In this document: one piece after another, positions 17,597 through 26,470 of the stretch | Layout: every line of letters begins with the position of its first letter | How positions within the stretch are numbered: the stretch's first letter is position 1 | Source of the DNA: Clostridium acetobutylicum ATCC 824 | Lineage (GTDB): Bacteria > Bacillota > Clostridia > Clostridiales > Clostridiaceae | Assembly: GCF_000008765.1 (NCBI RefSeq) | Contig: NC_003030.1 | Location: 1,646,001-1,710,000 of the forward strand | Reading direction: 5' to 3' | Length of the DNA stretch: 64,000 nucleotides | The notes under the pieces: model-generated | The model's database searches: none | What the model was told of the DNA's origin: nothing | The model's input: the letters and a program-made list of their open reading frames with translations, nothing else | Made by a program: the position numbers and the translations under genes

Positions 17597-17962
17597 TTAC
17601 TTGCCTAGTTCGTCCCAGTGTTCATAGGCTTCATTTAATTCCATGAAAGAAGCTGATTTGTCTTTAGATAATATAGCTCCACGCAGGCGAGATAAATTTA
17701 CGCTAAAGGCATTTATTTCATCTCTCTCAGAACTAAATTGAACTCTAGCTACTATCTTTTGCCATGTATTTGATAACTTTTCAGTTTCATTGTAAGCTTT
17801 TACCCATTTATTGGAGTTTATATCGCTTACAATGATTCCAATAGATTTTGGAATGCTGGTTTCTTTGCCAATTGGATTCTTAAGTAAATTTCCACTAAGC
17901 ATAATAAATATAAACAAAAATAATAAGGCTGTGGGAATAAAGTATACAAAAAATCTTCTCAT
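17597..17962 (-). CDS. DUF4363 protein, partner of YetF-type protein
   Basis: A 121-residue protein with an N-terminal membrane anchor (about 5-24) and an outside helical domain with NKWVKAYNETEKLSNTWQK and LRGAILSKDKSAS, a pattern of the DUF4363 family. In many clostridia and bacilli this family is encoded directly after a DUF421/YetF gene, as here (12-base gap), so the two may form a membrane complex. No biochemical role is known to me. Confidence 0.8.
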   Translation of the reverse strand: MRRFFVYFIPTALLFLFIFIMLSGNLLKNPIGKETSIPKSIGIIVSDINSNKWVKAYNETEKLSNTWQKIVARVQFSSERDEINAFSVNLSRLRGAILSKDKSASFMELNEAYEHWDELGK

Positions 17963-17974
17963 AAAAAATCCTCC

Positions 17975-18703
17975 TTAGTAAGGGCCTTTATAGTCACCGA
18001 TATCAAGCACCTTTTTTATATGATCTTTATATAAATCTATATATAAACTGCCTCCAGGGTTTAAGGTTGCAAGGAATACTTCGGAAACGTTTTTTATTCC
18101 TCGGCTTTCAAGTACTTTAAAAAGCCAATCCTTAGTTTTATTAAGTTGTCTTAAGTTTTCTTCAATAAGAATTCCATCATAAATAAGTTCTGTGCTTATT
18201 CCCATTTCGTTTTTCGTAATGTTCATATCATTACAGGTCACTGGCTGAAGTTCTGGTTTTTTTAGTACAGAGAGCTTTCCGTTAGGTTCAATTATTGCAA
18301 AATCAACTTCGTTTAAATCAAATACATCTTTATCTCTTAATAATTCCATAATGTCTGTTGCTCTAAAGTTCATTTTTTTCATAGCATCTTCCATTATTTT
18401 ACCTTTCATAATTACAATTGTAGGCTCACCTTCTAGATATTTTCCTGCATACCTCCATTTTGTACTAATATACTCCATAAGGTACCCAAGAAGAGCCCAT
18501 GTTAATAGACCTACCCAATGAGGCCATGCTCTGCTGGATAAATCTGTAGTTAGAGTTGCAGCTATTGAACCTATGGTTATACCCAGTATGTAGTCAAAGA
18601 ACGTAAGCTGACTTATTTGCTGTTTACCTAATATTTTAGCGAAAATAAGCATAGTAAAGAACCCTATTATAGAACGAACAATTACTACTAAACCTTCATT
18701 CAA
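17975..18703 (-). CDS. YetF-type (DUF421) membrane protein
   Basis: A 242-residue protein with three N-terminal helices (about 5-25, 35-55, 60-80), then the typical DUF421 soluble part: GEPTIVIMKGKIMEDAMKK, a RATDIMELLRDKDVFDLNEV segment, and a second similar domain towards the C-terminus. SITIGSIAATLTTD-like helix turns are conserved in the family. Several members occur in spore formers and some are linked to spore germination or membrane functions, but the mechanism is unclear. It is transcribed with the DUF4363 gene. Confidence 0.88.
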   Translation of the reverse strand: MNEGLVVIVRSIIGFFTMLIFAKILGKQQISQLTFFDYILGITIGSIAATLTTDLSSRAWPHWVGLLTWALLGYLMEYISTKWRYAGKYLEGEPTIVIMKGKIMEDAMKKMNFRATDIMELLRDKDVFDLNEVDFAIIEPNGKLSVLKKPELQPVTCNDMNITKNEMGISTELIYDGILIEENLRQLNKTKDWLFKVLESRGIKNVSEVFLATLNPGGSLYIDLYKDHIKKVLDIGDYKGPY

Positions 18704-18751
18704 GTTGTTTCCTCCTTAATACTTGTATAAATGAATTTTACAGTTTATTTG

Positions 18752-18798
18752 TTAGTCAAATGATATTTTGTTATTTCACTAGGATATCATTTGACTAA
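18752..18798. repeat. 15-bp perfect inverted repeat between yetF-like and SASP genes
   Basis: TTAGTCAAATGATAT (18752-18766) and its exact complement ATATCATTTGACTAA (18784-18798) flank a 17-base centre. There is no T-run after it on either strand, so it is a poor terminator. It could end the SASP message by structure alone, protect its 3' end, or serve as a protein-binding site before the yetF-like gene. Confidence 0.8.
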
Positions 18799-18821
18799 AA
18801 ATAATAGATTTATAACACAAA

Positions 18822-19022
18822 TTATTTATCAGACATCTTTTTTTCAACAGATTCAATCATTTTTTTTGTCATTAGACCACCAACAGGGCCTCCAATAAAT
18901 CCGCTTAACTTTTCAGGACCAGCATTCTTTTTTTCAAAGCCAGCACCTATTTCTTCAGCATACTCTTCTCTTAATTTTTTTAAGCCTTCTTTTGCTTCTG
19001 GCACTAATGGACGTCTACTCAT
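18822..19022 (-). CDS. Alpha/beta-type small acid-soluble spore protein
   Basis: A 66-residue DNA-binding spore protein. The family signatures are clear: LVPEAKEGLKKLREEYAEEIG in the first half and GFIGGPVGGLMTKKMIESVEKK in the second. These proteins coat the chromosome in the dormant spore, forcing an A-like DNA form that resists UV, heat and peroxide, and are cut by the protease GPR on germination. A near-perfect RBS (AGGAGGTG) and a sigma-G-like promoter lie upstream, so expression in the forespore is expected. Confidence 0.95.
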   Translation of the reverse strand: MSRRPLVPEAKEGLKKLREEYAEEIGAGFEKKNAGPEKLSGFIGGPVGGLMTKKMIESVEKKMSDK

Positions 19023-19056
19023 AGATTACACCTCCTAGTATAATAGAGTTCTTTAT

Positions 19057-19085
19057 TAGTTTTGTATTTTTATATAAAGATATGC
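19057..19085 (-). promoter_or_regulatory. Sigma-G-like promoter of the SASP gene
   Basis: On the minus strand GCATA (19085-19081), 17 bases, then AAAACTA (19063-19057) approximate the forespore sigma-G consensus (GCATR - N17/18 - CATnnTA). The expected start is about 30 bases before the gene. Confidence 0.5.
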
Positions 19086-19235
19086 ATGTAAATTTATTTA
19101 GAAGATCCTCAAGTCGTTTGTTTTGGTGTATATAATGTAAGTTTTATAGTATTCTTGTATATTGACACAGAAAGAATTACATGATAATTTAAGATGTGAA
19201 AAAAGTAACAATTTATGAAAGAAGGAATTGATATA

Positions 19236-20102
19236 ATGATGTATGGAGCAATTGAGGCTGGTGGAACAAAATTTGTCTGTGCAGTAAGTGATGAAAATTT
19301 AAATATCATAGAAAGAGAAAGCATAAAGACAACGATTCCAGAAGAAACCATGACTTTGGTATTTAAGTTTTTTGATAAGTTTAAATTAGAAGCTATTGGT
19401 ATAGGATCTTTTGGACCAATTGATGTAAATAAGAAATCAAAAACATATGGATATATAACTAATACTCCTAAACAGGGATGGGCTAATTATGATTTTGTTG
19501 GAGCTGTAAAAAATAGATACAATATTCCAATTGGTTGGACTACAGATGTAAATGCCGCAGCACTTGGAGAGCTAAAAAAAGGTGCAGCAGTTAATTTAGA
19601 AAGTTGTGTTTACTTAACTGTCGGAACAGGTATTGGAGGAGGAGCAGTAGTTAAGGGAAAGCTTCTTGAAGGATATGGACATCCAGAAATGGGTCATATT
19701 TTAGTTAGAAGACATGAAAAGGATACCTATGAAGGAAAATGCCCATTTCATAAGGATTGTTTGGAAGGTATGGCAGCAGGTCCAGCTATAGAAGCTAGAT
19801 GGGGTAAGAAAGCATATGATTTAACAGATAAAAATGAGGTTTGGGAAATGGAAGCTTACTACATTGCGCAGGGACTTATGACATATACCTTGACATTAAG
19901 CCCAGAACGTATTGTGCTTGGTGGAGGAGTAATGAAACAACTTCAATTATTCCCTCTTATAAGAAAGCATCTAGAAAAACTTATGGCAAACTATGTTGCT
20001 ATGCCAAATTTAGAGGAATATATAGTACCACCAGCTCTTAAGGATAATGCTGGAATTACAGGATGTTTATTATTGGCCATGGATAGTAAAAAGTTAGTAT
20101 AA
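19236..20102 (+). CDS. ROK-family sugar kinase (fructokinase/glucokinase)
   Basis: A 288-residue kinase. The N-terminal phosphate loop GAIEAGGTKFVCAV and the DVNAAALGELKKGA and TVGTGIGGGAVV motifs are ROK signatures. Residues around H-x-n-CPFHKDCLEG carry the zinc-binding His/Cys set of this family. It phosphorylates a cytoplasmic hexose with ATP; the closest group appears to be the fructokinase (ScrK/GmuE) branch, but glucose cannot be excluded. I use ATG 19236, nine bases after GAAGGA, instead of ATG 19215, which precedes that RBS. It is monocistronic, ending at the terminator at 20132. Confidence 0.88.
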   Translation: MMYGAIEAGGTKFVCAVSDENLNIIERESIKTTIPEETMTLVFKFFDKFKLEAIGIGSFGPIDVNKKSKTYGYITNTPKQGWANYDFVGAVKNRYNIPIGWTTDVNAAALGELKKGAAVNLESCVYLTVGTGIGGGAVVKGKLLEGYGHPEMGHILVRRHEKDTYEGKCPFHKDCLEGMAAGPAIEARWGKKAYDLTDKNEVWEMEAYYIAQGLMTYTLTLSPERIVLGGGVMKQLQLFPLIRKHLEKLMANYVAMPNLEEYIVPPALKDNAGITGCLLLAMDSKKLV

Positions 20103-20131
20103 TTTAAGCGGCTATAACATCATAATATTAT

Positions 20132-20172
20132 AAAAGGATTTTATTCTATTCTAGAATAAAATCCTTTTGTTC
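20132..20172 (+). terminator. Strong intrinsic terminator after the ROK kinase
   Basis: A 17-bp perfect stem (20132-20148 with 20152-20168) with a three-base loop, ending in TTTTGTT. Confidence 0.9.
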
Positions 20173-20271
20173 TGCGTGTATTTAATTATTTGTGTAAAGT
20201 AATGAACATTGGTTGTCGAAAAAGATAATATAATGTAGAAATATATTGCGTATATGAGGAGGAAATGTGCT

Positions 20272-21123
20272 GTGAACAATAATGAATTTTTAATGGAGAA
20301 TATAAGTGATGAGGAAATACTAAGGGCATTTGCAATAGTAATTCCTTACCTAAATAAAATCGTTAGAGATGATATGGCCTTTGGACTTACTGATGAGGAG
20401 AAGTATCTTGCATACGGACCTGCAAAGGGATTTGATTTGAATTTAAGAGTAGGTTCACCAGCAGTAGGACCTGCAAAGGAAGCAATCAAAACAGGTAAGA
20501 CAGTAAGATCATCAATTCCAGCTGACGTTTTAGGGAAAGAAATCAAGGTATTGGTAGCTCCGATAAAGAATTCAAAGGGAAAAATTATAGGAACAATAGG
20601 TGATGGCATAGATATTGATGCCACTAAAACTCTAACAAATAATGTAAGAGATATACTTGATTCTACGTCAGAAGTAAAAGAAAGCATATCTAATATGGCA
20701 CAATTATCAATGAAAAACGCTCAGGCAGGAAAGGATGCTATTGAAATAGTAAATGCAACCTTAAATACAGTAAAACAGACCTCTGAAATATTAGAGCTTA
20801 TAAAGAATATAGCAGATCAAACAAACTTATTGGGACTTAATGCAGCAATAGAATCTTCAAGAGCGGGAGAGCATGGAAAAGGATTTTCAGTTGTAGCTTC
20901 TGAGGTTAGGAAACTTGCTAATCAAAGTAAAGAGTCAGCAGCTAATATTAAAAAAATTATAGATAATATGAATTCGTCAGTTGAGAGTATTTCTAGTGTG
21001 GTAAATAATACTGCTGAATTTAGTGAAGAACAAGCTGGATCAATGCAGAAACTTGATTCTAACATTGAAAATATAAATGAAAAAATTAGCAAGCTAAATG
21101 AATTTATTGATAGGTTTCAATAA
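20272..21123 (+). CDS. Soluble chemoreceptor-like signalling protein
   Basis: A 283-residue protein with no membrane segment. The first ~125 residues form a small PAS-like or sensory module ([37 protein letters not shown]). The rest is an MCP coiled-coil hairpin with the conserved tip [20 protein letters not shown] and [12 protein letters not shown], the CheA/CheW contact site. I start at GTG 20272 because AGGAGG (20257-20262) lies inside the longer frame beginning at ATG 20254. Methylation helices are short. It likely reports a cytoplasmic metabolite or redox cue to the chemotaxis system. Similar cytosolic receptors are common in clostridia. Confidence 0.85.
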   Translation: MNNNEFLMENISDEEILRAFAIVIPYLNKIVRDDMAFGLTDEEKYLAYGPAKGFDLNLRVGSPAVGPAKEAIKTGKTVRSSIPADVLGKEIKVLVAPIKNSKGKIIGTIGDGIDIDATKTLTNNVRDILDSTSEVKESISNMAQLSMKNAQAGKDAIEIVNATLNTVKQTSEILELIKNIADQTNLLGLNAAIESSRAGEHGKGFSVVASEVRKLANQSKESAANIKKIIDNMNSSVESISSVVNNTAEFSEEQAGSMQKLDSNIENINEKISKLNEFIDRFQ

Positions 21124-21203
21124 TATATACAAATGTGGAGATGTTCTTTCAACTAATAAATTTATAGAAGATGATGTGGAATAAAATTGAGGAGCTGTAA
21201 TGA

Positions 21204-21617
21204 ATGAACTTACAAGTGTATATAAGTTTCAACGGAAACTGCCGTAAAGCATTGGAATTTTACAGTAGGGTATTTGAAGCGAAAATAAATAAAACAGTAA
21301 CCTATAAAGAATTGCCTTCTCATCCTAAAGTTGCCATTGAAAAAGATGTTGAAGAATTAATTGCTTATTCTAGTATCATCTTGAAAGGTAATTATCTTAA
21401 TATGGTAGACGTTTTTCCAGGTATGCCGCTAACAAGAGGAAATAATGTAAGTTTAACAATTGTTAGTAATAAGTCTAACGAATTGGAAGTGCTATTTAAT
21501 AAACTAAAAGAAGATGGAAATGTTAATATGGAACTTCAAAAAACATATTGGAGCAGATGTTATGGTTCTTTAACGGATAAATTTGGGATAGAGTGGCATT
21601 TTAATTGTGAAGAGTAG
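21204..21617 (+). CDS. VOC-superfamily (PhnB/glyoxalase-like) protein
   Basis: A 137-residue protein with the paired beta-alpha-beta-beta-beta layout of the vicinal oxygen chelate superfamily. The opening LQVYISFNGNCRKALEFYSRVF and the ending WSRCYGSLTDKFGIEWHFN are typical of the PhnB-like subgroup, which includes many proteins of unknown role and some involved in antibiotic or phosphonate chemistry. RBS GAGGAG precedes two overlapping ATGs; the second (21204) is in frame. No functional assignment beyond the fold is justified. Confidence 0.82.
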   Translation: MNLQVYISFNGNCRKALEFYSRVFEAKINKTVTYKELPSHPKVAIEKDVEELIAYSSIILKGNYLNMVDVFPGMPLTRGNNVSLTIVSNKSNELEVLFNKLKEDGNVNMELQKTYWSRCYGSLTDKFGIEWHFNCEE

Positions 21618-21960
21618 TGAAAAAATAAAAATATTTATATTAAGTGCAAATGCAGAACTGCACCTAAAAAATAAAGAAGGTTAAAAATTGGACAGCTACA
21701 TAAACTCATCAAAGAATATTTTAAAATTATTACACTTTAATGGGTTATTTAATAATAAATTTTTATATTTATGTAAAGCTCGAATATATGAGAGGAACAT
21801 TTATGATTTTACTCAGGTAAATTTATAAATGTTCTTTTTGCTTTATAAAAACAGGCGGTTTTGTTGAATACAAATAAATTTTGTACGAAATTTAAAAATA
21901 TGCTATAATAAATTACAGTTAATAACAAAATATGACATTGTCAGTTTAAAGGAGTAACAA
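21618..21960 (+). other. Gene-free interval with a terminator-like hairpin
   Basis: A 343-base AT-rich stretch. GTGCA...TGCAC near 21640-21662 forms a small hairpin just after the VOC gene. GAACATTTAT (21795-21804) pairs with ATAAATGTTC (21825-21834) and is followed by TTTTTG, a good intrinsic terminator, but it lies 180 bases after the nearest upstream gene. Either the VOC transcript is long or a small RNA ends here. No open frame with an RBS was seen. Confidence 0.5.
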
Positions 21961-22557
21961 ATGAAAAAGACATTAAAGATATTAGCAGGATTTGTAGCTG
22001 TTGTAATTATTATAGCATTAGGAATTTTTACTTCTCGAAAGTTGTACCAAAATCATGTGGATAAAATAAATCATATTGGTAAAGTTATGGATAGCTACAA
22101 AGGAGTAAAGGTATATTATAACGGGAAAAAATATGCTGAAAGCCATGGCAAAAACTATAGTAAGGATGGATATTACTATGGATATAAGTGGCAATGCGTT
22201 GAGTACATAAAAAGATTTTATTATGAAGCAAAAGGACACAGTATGCCAAACGGATTTGGCAATGCTAAAGATTTCTTTGACCCAAAGGTAGGGCAGGGAA
22301 AATTAAATAAGGATAGAGGTTTATTTCAATATAAAAATGGAGAAAATGAAAAGCCAAAGGCAGATGATATTTTGGTGTTTACGGACACAAAATATGGACA
22401 TGTTGTAATAGTTACAAAAGTTACAGATGATACAGTTGAGGTTATTCAGCAGAATATGGGTAACAAAACTAGAGATCAGTTTAAATTGGAATATGAGAAT
22501 GGAAAGTATTTTGTTTGTGGGAAAAGAAAACCGAAAGGATGGCTTAGAAAAGGTTGA
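21961..22557 (+). CDS. CHAP-domain cell-wall amidase, membrane-anchored
   Basis: A 198-residue exported protein. Residues 5-25 form an uncleaved anchor or signal peptide. The CHAP domain runs from about residue 70: the catalytic Cys lies in KWQCVEYIKRF, the His in TKYGHVVIVTKV, and the third polar residue near VIQQNMGNKT. CHAP enzymes are amidases or endopeptidases that cut peptidoglycan cross-bridges or glutathionylspermidine-type amides. No wall-binding module is attached. RBS AAAGGAG precedes the ATG. It stands alone. Confidence 0.85.
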   Translation: MKKTLKILAGFVAVVIIIALGIFTSRKLYQNHVDKINHIGKVMDSYKGVKVYYNGKKYAESHGKNYSKDGYYYGYKWQCVEYIKRFYYEAKGHSMPNGFGNAKDFFDPKVGQGKLNKDRGLFQYKNGENEKPKADDILVFTDTKYGHVVIVTKVTDDTVEVIQQNMGNKTRDQFKLEYENGKYFVCGKRKPKGWLRKG

Positions 22558-22724
22558 TGAAAAACCGGTAACTTAAATACAATAAAACGTATTATTGGTA
22601 AAGTACAGTTTAAAAAAGGTCTAGGAAAGGTTGGGAAGATGATTTCTATATTGAAGGGAGGTCATTTTCTTTAAGTTGTGGTAGTCAATATAAAAATCAA
22701 CTTAGTTAATTAAAATTAGTCATA

Positions 22725-23822
22725 CTATCTTGTAGGGTTAAGTTTTGAACGTTTTAGTTTTATAATGTAAATAACCAAAAGCATTGTAGGGTAAAAAGTG
22801 CAAAAGAACAAACAAAAATATCTTGCGTCAAATGGAAATAGCCACTGGTGATAAGCATAGTTTGGTTCAAAATATATAGAGAAAAATAGCATAAATACCC
22901 CGCAGAGCATCAATGTTAATTTGAAATGGTTTATTTTAAATACTGAATTTATAGTTAGTGCAATAGAGTTTAAATAAATGCATATTTTAAAAAATCCTCC
23001 TAAAATAAGAAAGGGTATGCCAAGAATATCAAGACGATTTAATACTTCAACTATATTAATTAATCTTAAGGTTTCAACTAAAGGTATAGTTGAAACAGAA
23101 GTGTATTTAGCGCCTAATTCTGATATTGTTACAGCAGTTGAAATACACAGAAGGAGTCCAGATGAAATAAGGGCTTTAAAGGTAGTTTTTCTTACGGATT
23201 TTTTGTCATTTAAGTAGTGCCAATATAGCAAAAGTACAAATACTTCTCCAAAAGGAAACCATATAACACCAGGTAAAGACTTAAGTACTGGTTTAATGCC
23301 ATTACCCAAAATTGGCATTAGGTTTCTAATATGTGCAGAACTAAAAAAAATAATTATTATAAACATTGAAATTAAAAAAATTATTGTAGGAGGAACTATT
23401 AATTCAGATAAACGGCATAGAGTTTCAAAGCCTTTAAAAAGAGTGTATAAGGCAAGTAATATGTAGGATAATATTATAATCCATAAATGTATATGAGGTA
23501 GAGAAATTAACAATATTAATTCACTAAATTCCCTAAGATTACGTCCGCAGGCCCAAATAAAAACCATAGCATACACTATACAAAATGGTAATCCTAGTTT
23601 TTTTCCAAGTATTATATTGATTATTTCTATAAGATTTTTATCAGGAAATATGTAAAAAAGTTCTGTTGAAATCCATGCCATGAGAAGTCCAATTAATAAT
23701 GCGAGAAGAATTACAATCCATGCATCCTGTTCAGCTTCAATACCAAGTGCAAACAATGGAGTACTTCCAATTTGAAAAATAAAGGTTAAAGTAAAAAGTT
23801 GATGTTTGCTTAAATGTATCAT
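22725..23822 (-). CDS. GerAB-type spore germination permease (orphan)
   Basis: A 365-residue protein with ten hydrophobic helices and the endospore germination permease pattern: FTLTFIFQIGSTPLF near the N-terminus, NLIEIINIILGKKLG, ELILLISLP, and the PGVIWFPFGE segment. GerAB subunits bind the amino-acid germinant and form part of the germinosome with GerAA and GerAC, neither of which is adjacent. It must therefore assemble with partners encoded elsewhere or act alone. A small two-helix protein is encoded just upstream on the same strand. Confidence 0.9.
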   Translation of the reverse strand: MIHLSKHQLFTLTFIFQIGSTPLFALGIEAEQDAWIVILLALLIGLLMAWISTELFYIFPDKNLIEIINIILGKKLGLPFCIVYAMVFIWACGRNLREFSELILLISLPHIHLWIIILSYILLALYTLFKGFETLCRLSELIVPPTIIFLISMFIIIIFFSSAHIRNLMPILGNGIKPVLKSLPGVIWFPFGEVFVLLLYWHYLNDKKSVRKTTFKALISSGLLLCISTAVTISELGAKYTSVSTIPLVETLRLINIVEVLNRLDILGIPFLILGGFFKICIYLNSIALTINSVFKINHFKLTLMLCGVFMLFFSIYFEPNYAYHQWLFPFDARYFCLFFCTFYPTMLLVIYIIKLKRSKLNPTR

Positions 23823-23881
23823 AATTATCCCATCCTATTATATAAAGATTTATTATAGTTTAACTCAAAATATTAAAATTA

Positions 23882-24103
23882 TTATTTTAGTACATAAAAA
23901 TATTTAATGAGTAATAGAATGAAGTTTAGTATATTGCAAAATATGAAAGTTAATAGCAGAGCGTATAGTAGTAGTAGTATGTCCTTATAGGTATTAATCG
24001 AGTCACTAGAGTGTACATTGTCATAATAAAATTTATACGTATAAATTAACAAATAAAACCATAAAGTAAACAGGAATAAAATACATGTAATTAGCGAATG
24101 CAT
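23882..24103 (-). CDS. Small two-helix membrane protein, possible germination receptor D subunit
   Basis: A 73-residue protein with two hydrophobic stretches (about 4-22 and 45-68) linked by a short polar turn. It lies 59 bases before the orphan GerAB gene on the same strand, where a co-transcribed partner would be. Several ger operons in bacilli carry a fourth gene encoding a two-helix D subunit that tunes germination; this resembles one by size, topology and place, not by a motif. The RBS (AGGGA) is weak, so the gene call itself is only moderate. Confidence 0.5.
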   Translation of the reverse strand: MHSLITCILFLFTLWFYLLIYTYKFYYDNVHSSDSINTYKDILLLLYALLLTFIFCNILNFILLLIKYFYVLK

Positions 24104-24135
24104 TATATAATCCCTGTTTTTATGGTTTTCATGTG

Positions 24136-24164
24136 TTGAGAAAGATAAAATATGAAGGTATAAT
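24136..24164 (+). promoter_or_regulatory. Sigma-A-type promoter of the GH43/symporter operon
   Basis: TTGAGA (24136-24141), a 17-base spacer and a perfect TATAAT (24159-24164). The -10 box is the first part of a large palindrome. Confidence 0.75.
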
Positions 24165-24200
24165 TATGATAATATGTACGTATATATTATCATAATTATA
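24159..24200. promoter_or_regulatory. Perfect 17-bp-arm palindrome overlapping the -10 box (candidate operator)
   Basis: TATAATTATGATAATAT (24159-24175) and its exact complement (24184-24200) flank eight bases. It begins at the -10 box and covers the start of transcription, the position at which a repressor blocks initiation. A TATAAT is also present on the opposite strand at its far end, so it might serve a divergent promoter towards the small germination-locus gene. No regulator gene lies next to it. Confidence 0.7.
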
Positions 24201-24229
24201 CTAGTTTGTATTTATAAGAGGTGTTTTTA

Positions 24230-25213
24230 ATGGAAAATGAAAAAATATTAAATCCTATTATTATTCAAAGAGCAGATCCAATGATTTATAAACACAATGA
24301 TGGTTATTATTATTTTACAGCATCGGTACCTGAATATGATCGAATAGAAGTAAGGAAAGCTAAAACAATAGAAGGGCTTAGAAATGCAGAACCTGTTGAT
24401 GTATGGAGAAGACACGAAAGTGGAGAAATGAGTAATTTAATTTGGGCACCAGAAATACATTTCATAAATGGAGCATGGTATATATATTTTGCGGCAGCTC
24501 CTGATAAGAATATAGAGGATGATACCTTTAACCACAGAATGTTTGTAATACAAAATGAAAATGAAAATCCTTTTACAGGAAATTGGGTAGAAAAGGGACG
24601 AATAAAAACGGCATGGGAATCTTTCTCTCTTGATGCAACTATTTTTGAACACAATGAAAAGCTTTACTATGTGTGGGCACAACAGGATATTAACATTAAA
24701 GGACATTCGAATATATATATAGCGGAAATGGAAAATCCATGGACATTGAAAACAAAACCCGTTATGCTTACAAAACCAGAATTGGAATGGGAGATAAAGG
24801 GGTTCTGGGTAAATGAAGGTCCTGCAGTGTTAAAAAAGAATGGAAAGATTTTTATAACTTATTCAGCTAGTGCTACAGATGTGAATTACTGCATCGGTAT
24901 GCTTACGGCAGAGGAAAATAGCAATCTTCTTGATAAAAATTCTTGGACAAAATCACAAACTCCAGTATTTAAAACAAGTATGGAAAACCATCAATATGGA
25001 CCAGGGCATAATAGTTTTACAGTTTCAGAGGATGGAAAACATGATGTGATAGTTTATCATGCAAGGAATTATACGGAAATCAAAGGGGATCCGCTTTATG
25101 ACCCTAATAGGCATACAAGAGCTCAAATTATAAACTGGAGAGAAGATGGAACACCTGATTTTGGTGTACCAGAAGTTGATAGCTTAGAAATTGAAACTCC
25201 AGTAAAAGCATAA
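24230..25213 (+). CDS. Glycoside hydrolase family 43 (arabinofuranosidase/xylosidase type)
   Basis: A 327-residue cytoplasmic enzyme, no signal peptide. Five-bladed propeller features are visible, with the GH43 catalytic set: Asp16 in RADPMIY (general base), Asp135 in SLDATIF (pKa modulator) and Glu196 in NEGPAVL (general acid). It releases terminal arabinose or xylose from short hemicellulose fragments; the exact linkage is not readable. I choose ATG 24230, seven bases after AGAGGTG, over the in-frame GTG 24221 inside that RBS. The next gene is a symporter, so the pair imports and then cleaves oligosaccharides. Confidence 0.88.
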   Translation: MENEKILNPIIIQRADPMIYKHNDGYYYFTASVPEYDRIEVRKAKTIEGLRNAEPVDVWRRHESGEMSNLIWAPEIHFINGAWYIYFAAAPDKNIEDDTFNHRMFVIQNENENPFTGNWVEKGRIKTAWESFSLDATIFEHNEKLYYVWAQQDINIKGHSNIYIAEMENPWTLKTKPVMLTKPELEWEIKGFWVNEGPAVLKKNGKIFITYSASATDVNYCIGMLTAEENSNLLDKNSWTKSQTPVFKTSMENHQYGPGHNSFTVSEDGKHDVIVYHARNYTEIKGDPLYDPNRHTRAQIINWREDGTPDFGVPEVDSLEIETPVKA

Positions 25214-25234
25214 GAAAAAGGTGGGATATATTAT

Positions 25235-26470
25235 ATGAAAATTTTTAGAAAAGACTTTTTTAATTTTGGAGGATTGTTTTTCTTCTACTTTTTAATATGG
25301 GCAGTGGTCCTAACTTTTTTACCAATGTGGTTAACTGATGTTGCACATTTAGATGCAAGTAAAGCTGGTTTTGTGTTTTCTTCTATATCACTGGTTGCTC
25401 TTATATATCAGCCATTCTTTGGTGTTATTCAAGATAAGCTTGTGTTCAAAAAGTATTTGTTTGCTTTTGTTGCAATTTTGATGCTTTTTATGGGGCCATT
25501 TTTTAGCTATGCATATATACCTCTTCTCCATCTAAATATATATGTTGGAGCCATCATTGGAAGCGTATATTTAAGTGCATGTTTTTATGCAGGAGTAGGT
25601 GTTGTAGAAGCGTATATCGAAAAGGTTAGCAGAAATAACAAGTTTGAGTATGGACATGTAAGGTTATTTGGTTCAATTGCAGGTGCAACGGCTTCATTTG
25701 TTGGGGGAATACTGTATATAAAAAATCCTGTAAGTATATTTTGGTTTGCGTCGCTGTCAGCAGTAGCTCTTTGTATTTTACTCTATGTAGCTAAGGTTAA
25801 CGATACTGGTGAAAGCAAAGAGATAAAAAATCAAAAAAGTCAAATCAATAAGGAAATTGTGTTTTCTATTCTTAAGATGAAAAAATTTTGGTTTTTGGCA
25901 TTAATAATAATAGGAACAGCGTGTATATACGATGTTTTTGATCAACAATTCCCTAATTATTATGCTAGCTTTTTTTCAAGTAAAGCAGTTGGAACCAGTA
26001 TATTTAGTAGGCTTGTTTCATTTCAAACGGGTTTAGAGGCAGTTCTTATGATTTTTGCTCCAGCACTTGTAAATAGAATAGGTGCTAAAAATGGATTACT
26101 TTTGTTTGGAACCTTAACCTTTATTCGTATTTTTGGAAGTGCTACCTTTACAAATACCATTGTGCTGTCAGGAATTAGATTAATAGCAGCTTTTGAGATG
26201 CCATTACTTCTTGTTTCAATAATGAAATATATAACACATGTATTTGATGTGCGCCTTTCAGCTACCGTATATCTTTTAGGGTTTAATTTTGCAAAACAAT
26301 TAGCAGTTGTAATTTTTTCGTCAATAGCAGGGAATCTCTATTCAGCTATAGGTTTTAGATATACTTATTATTTCTTAAGTTTGGTTGTTTTAGTAGTTAC
26401 ACTTGTAAGCGTTATCACTTTGACTAATGATAAGAAAATAAAAGGATTATCTTCTAATACAGCTATGTAA
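25235..26470 (+). CDS. Oligosaccharide:H+ symporter (MFS, LacY-like)
   Basis: A 411-residue transporter with 12 predicted helices. The N-terminal FNFGGLFFFYFLIWAVVLTFLP, the loop GVIQDKLVFKK, and YVGAIIGS...EYGHVRLFGSIAGA (the conserved Arg-rich third loop and helix 5) match the oligosaccharide:H+ symporter family (LacY, RafB, CscB). It would carry small pentose-containing sugars into the cell by proton symport to the GH43 enzyme encoded 21 bases upstream. RBS AAGGTGGG precedes ATG 25235. No terminator is obvious behind it. Confidence 0.88.
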   Translation: MKIFRKDFFNFGGLFFFYFLIWAVVLTFLPMWLTDVAHLDASKAGFVFSSISLVALIYQPFFGVIQDKLVFKKYLFAFVAILMLFMGPFFSYAYIPLLHLNIYVGAIIGSVYLSACFYAGVGVVEAYIEKVSRNNKFEYGHVRLFGSIAGATASFVGGILYIKNPVSIFWFASLSAVALCILLYVAKVNDTGESKEIKNQKSQINKEIVFSILKMKKFWFLALIIIGTACIYDVFDQQFPNYYASFFSSKAVGTSIFSRLVSFQTGLEAVLMIFAPALVNRIGAKNGLLLFGTLTFIRIFGSATFTNTIVLSGIRLIAAFEMPLLLVSIMKYITHVFDVRLSATVYLLGFNFAKQLAVVIFSSIAGNLYSAIGFRYTYYFLSLVVLVVTLVSVITLTNDKKIKGLSSNTAM

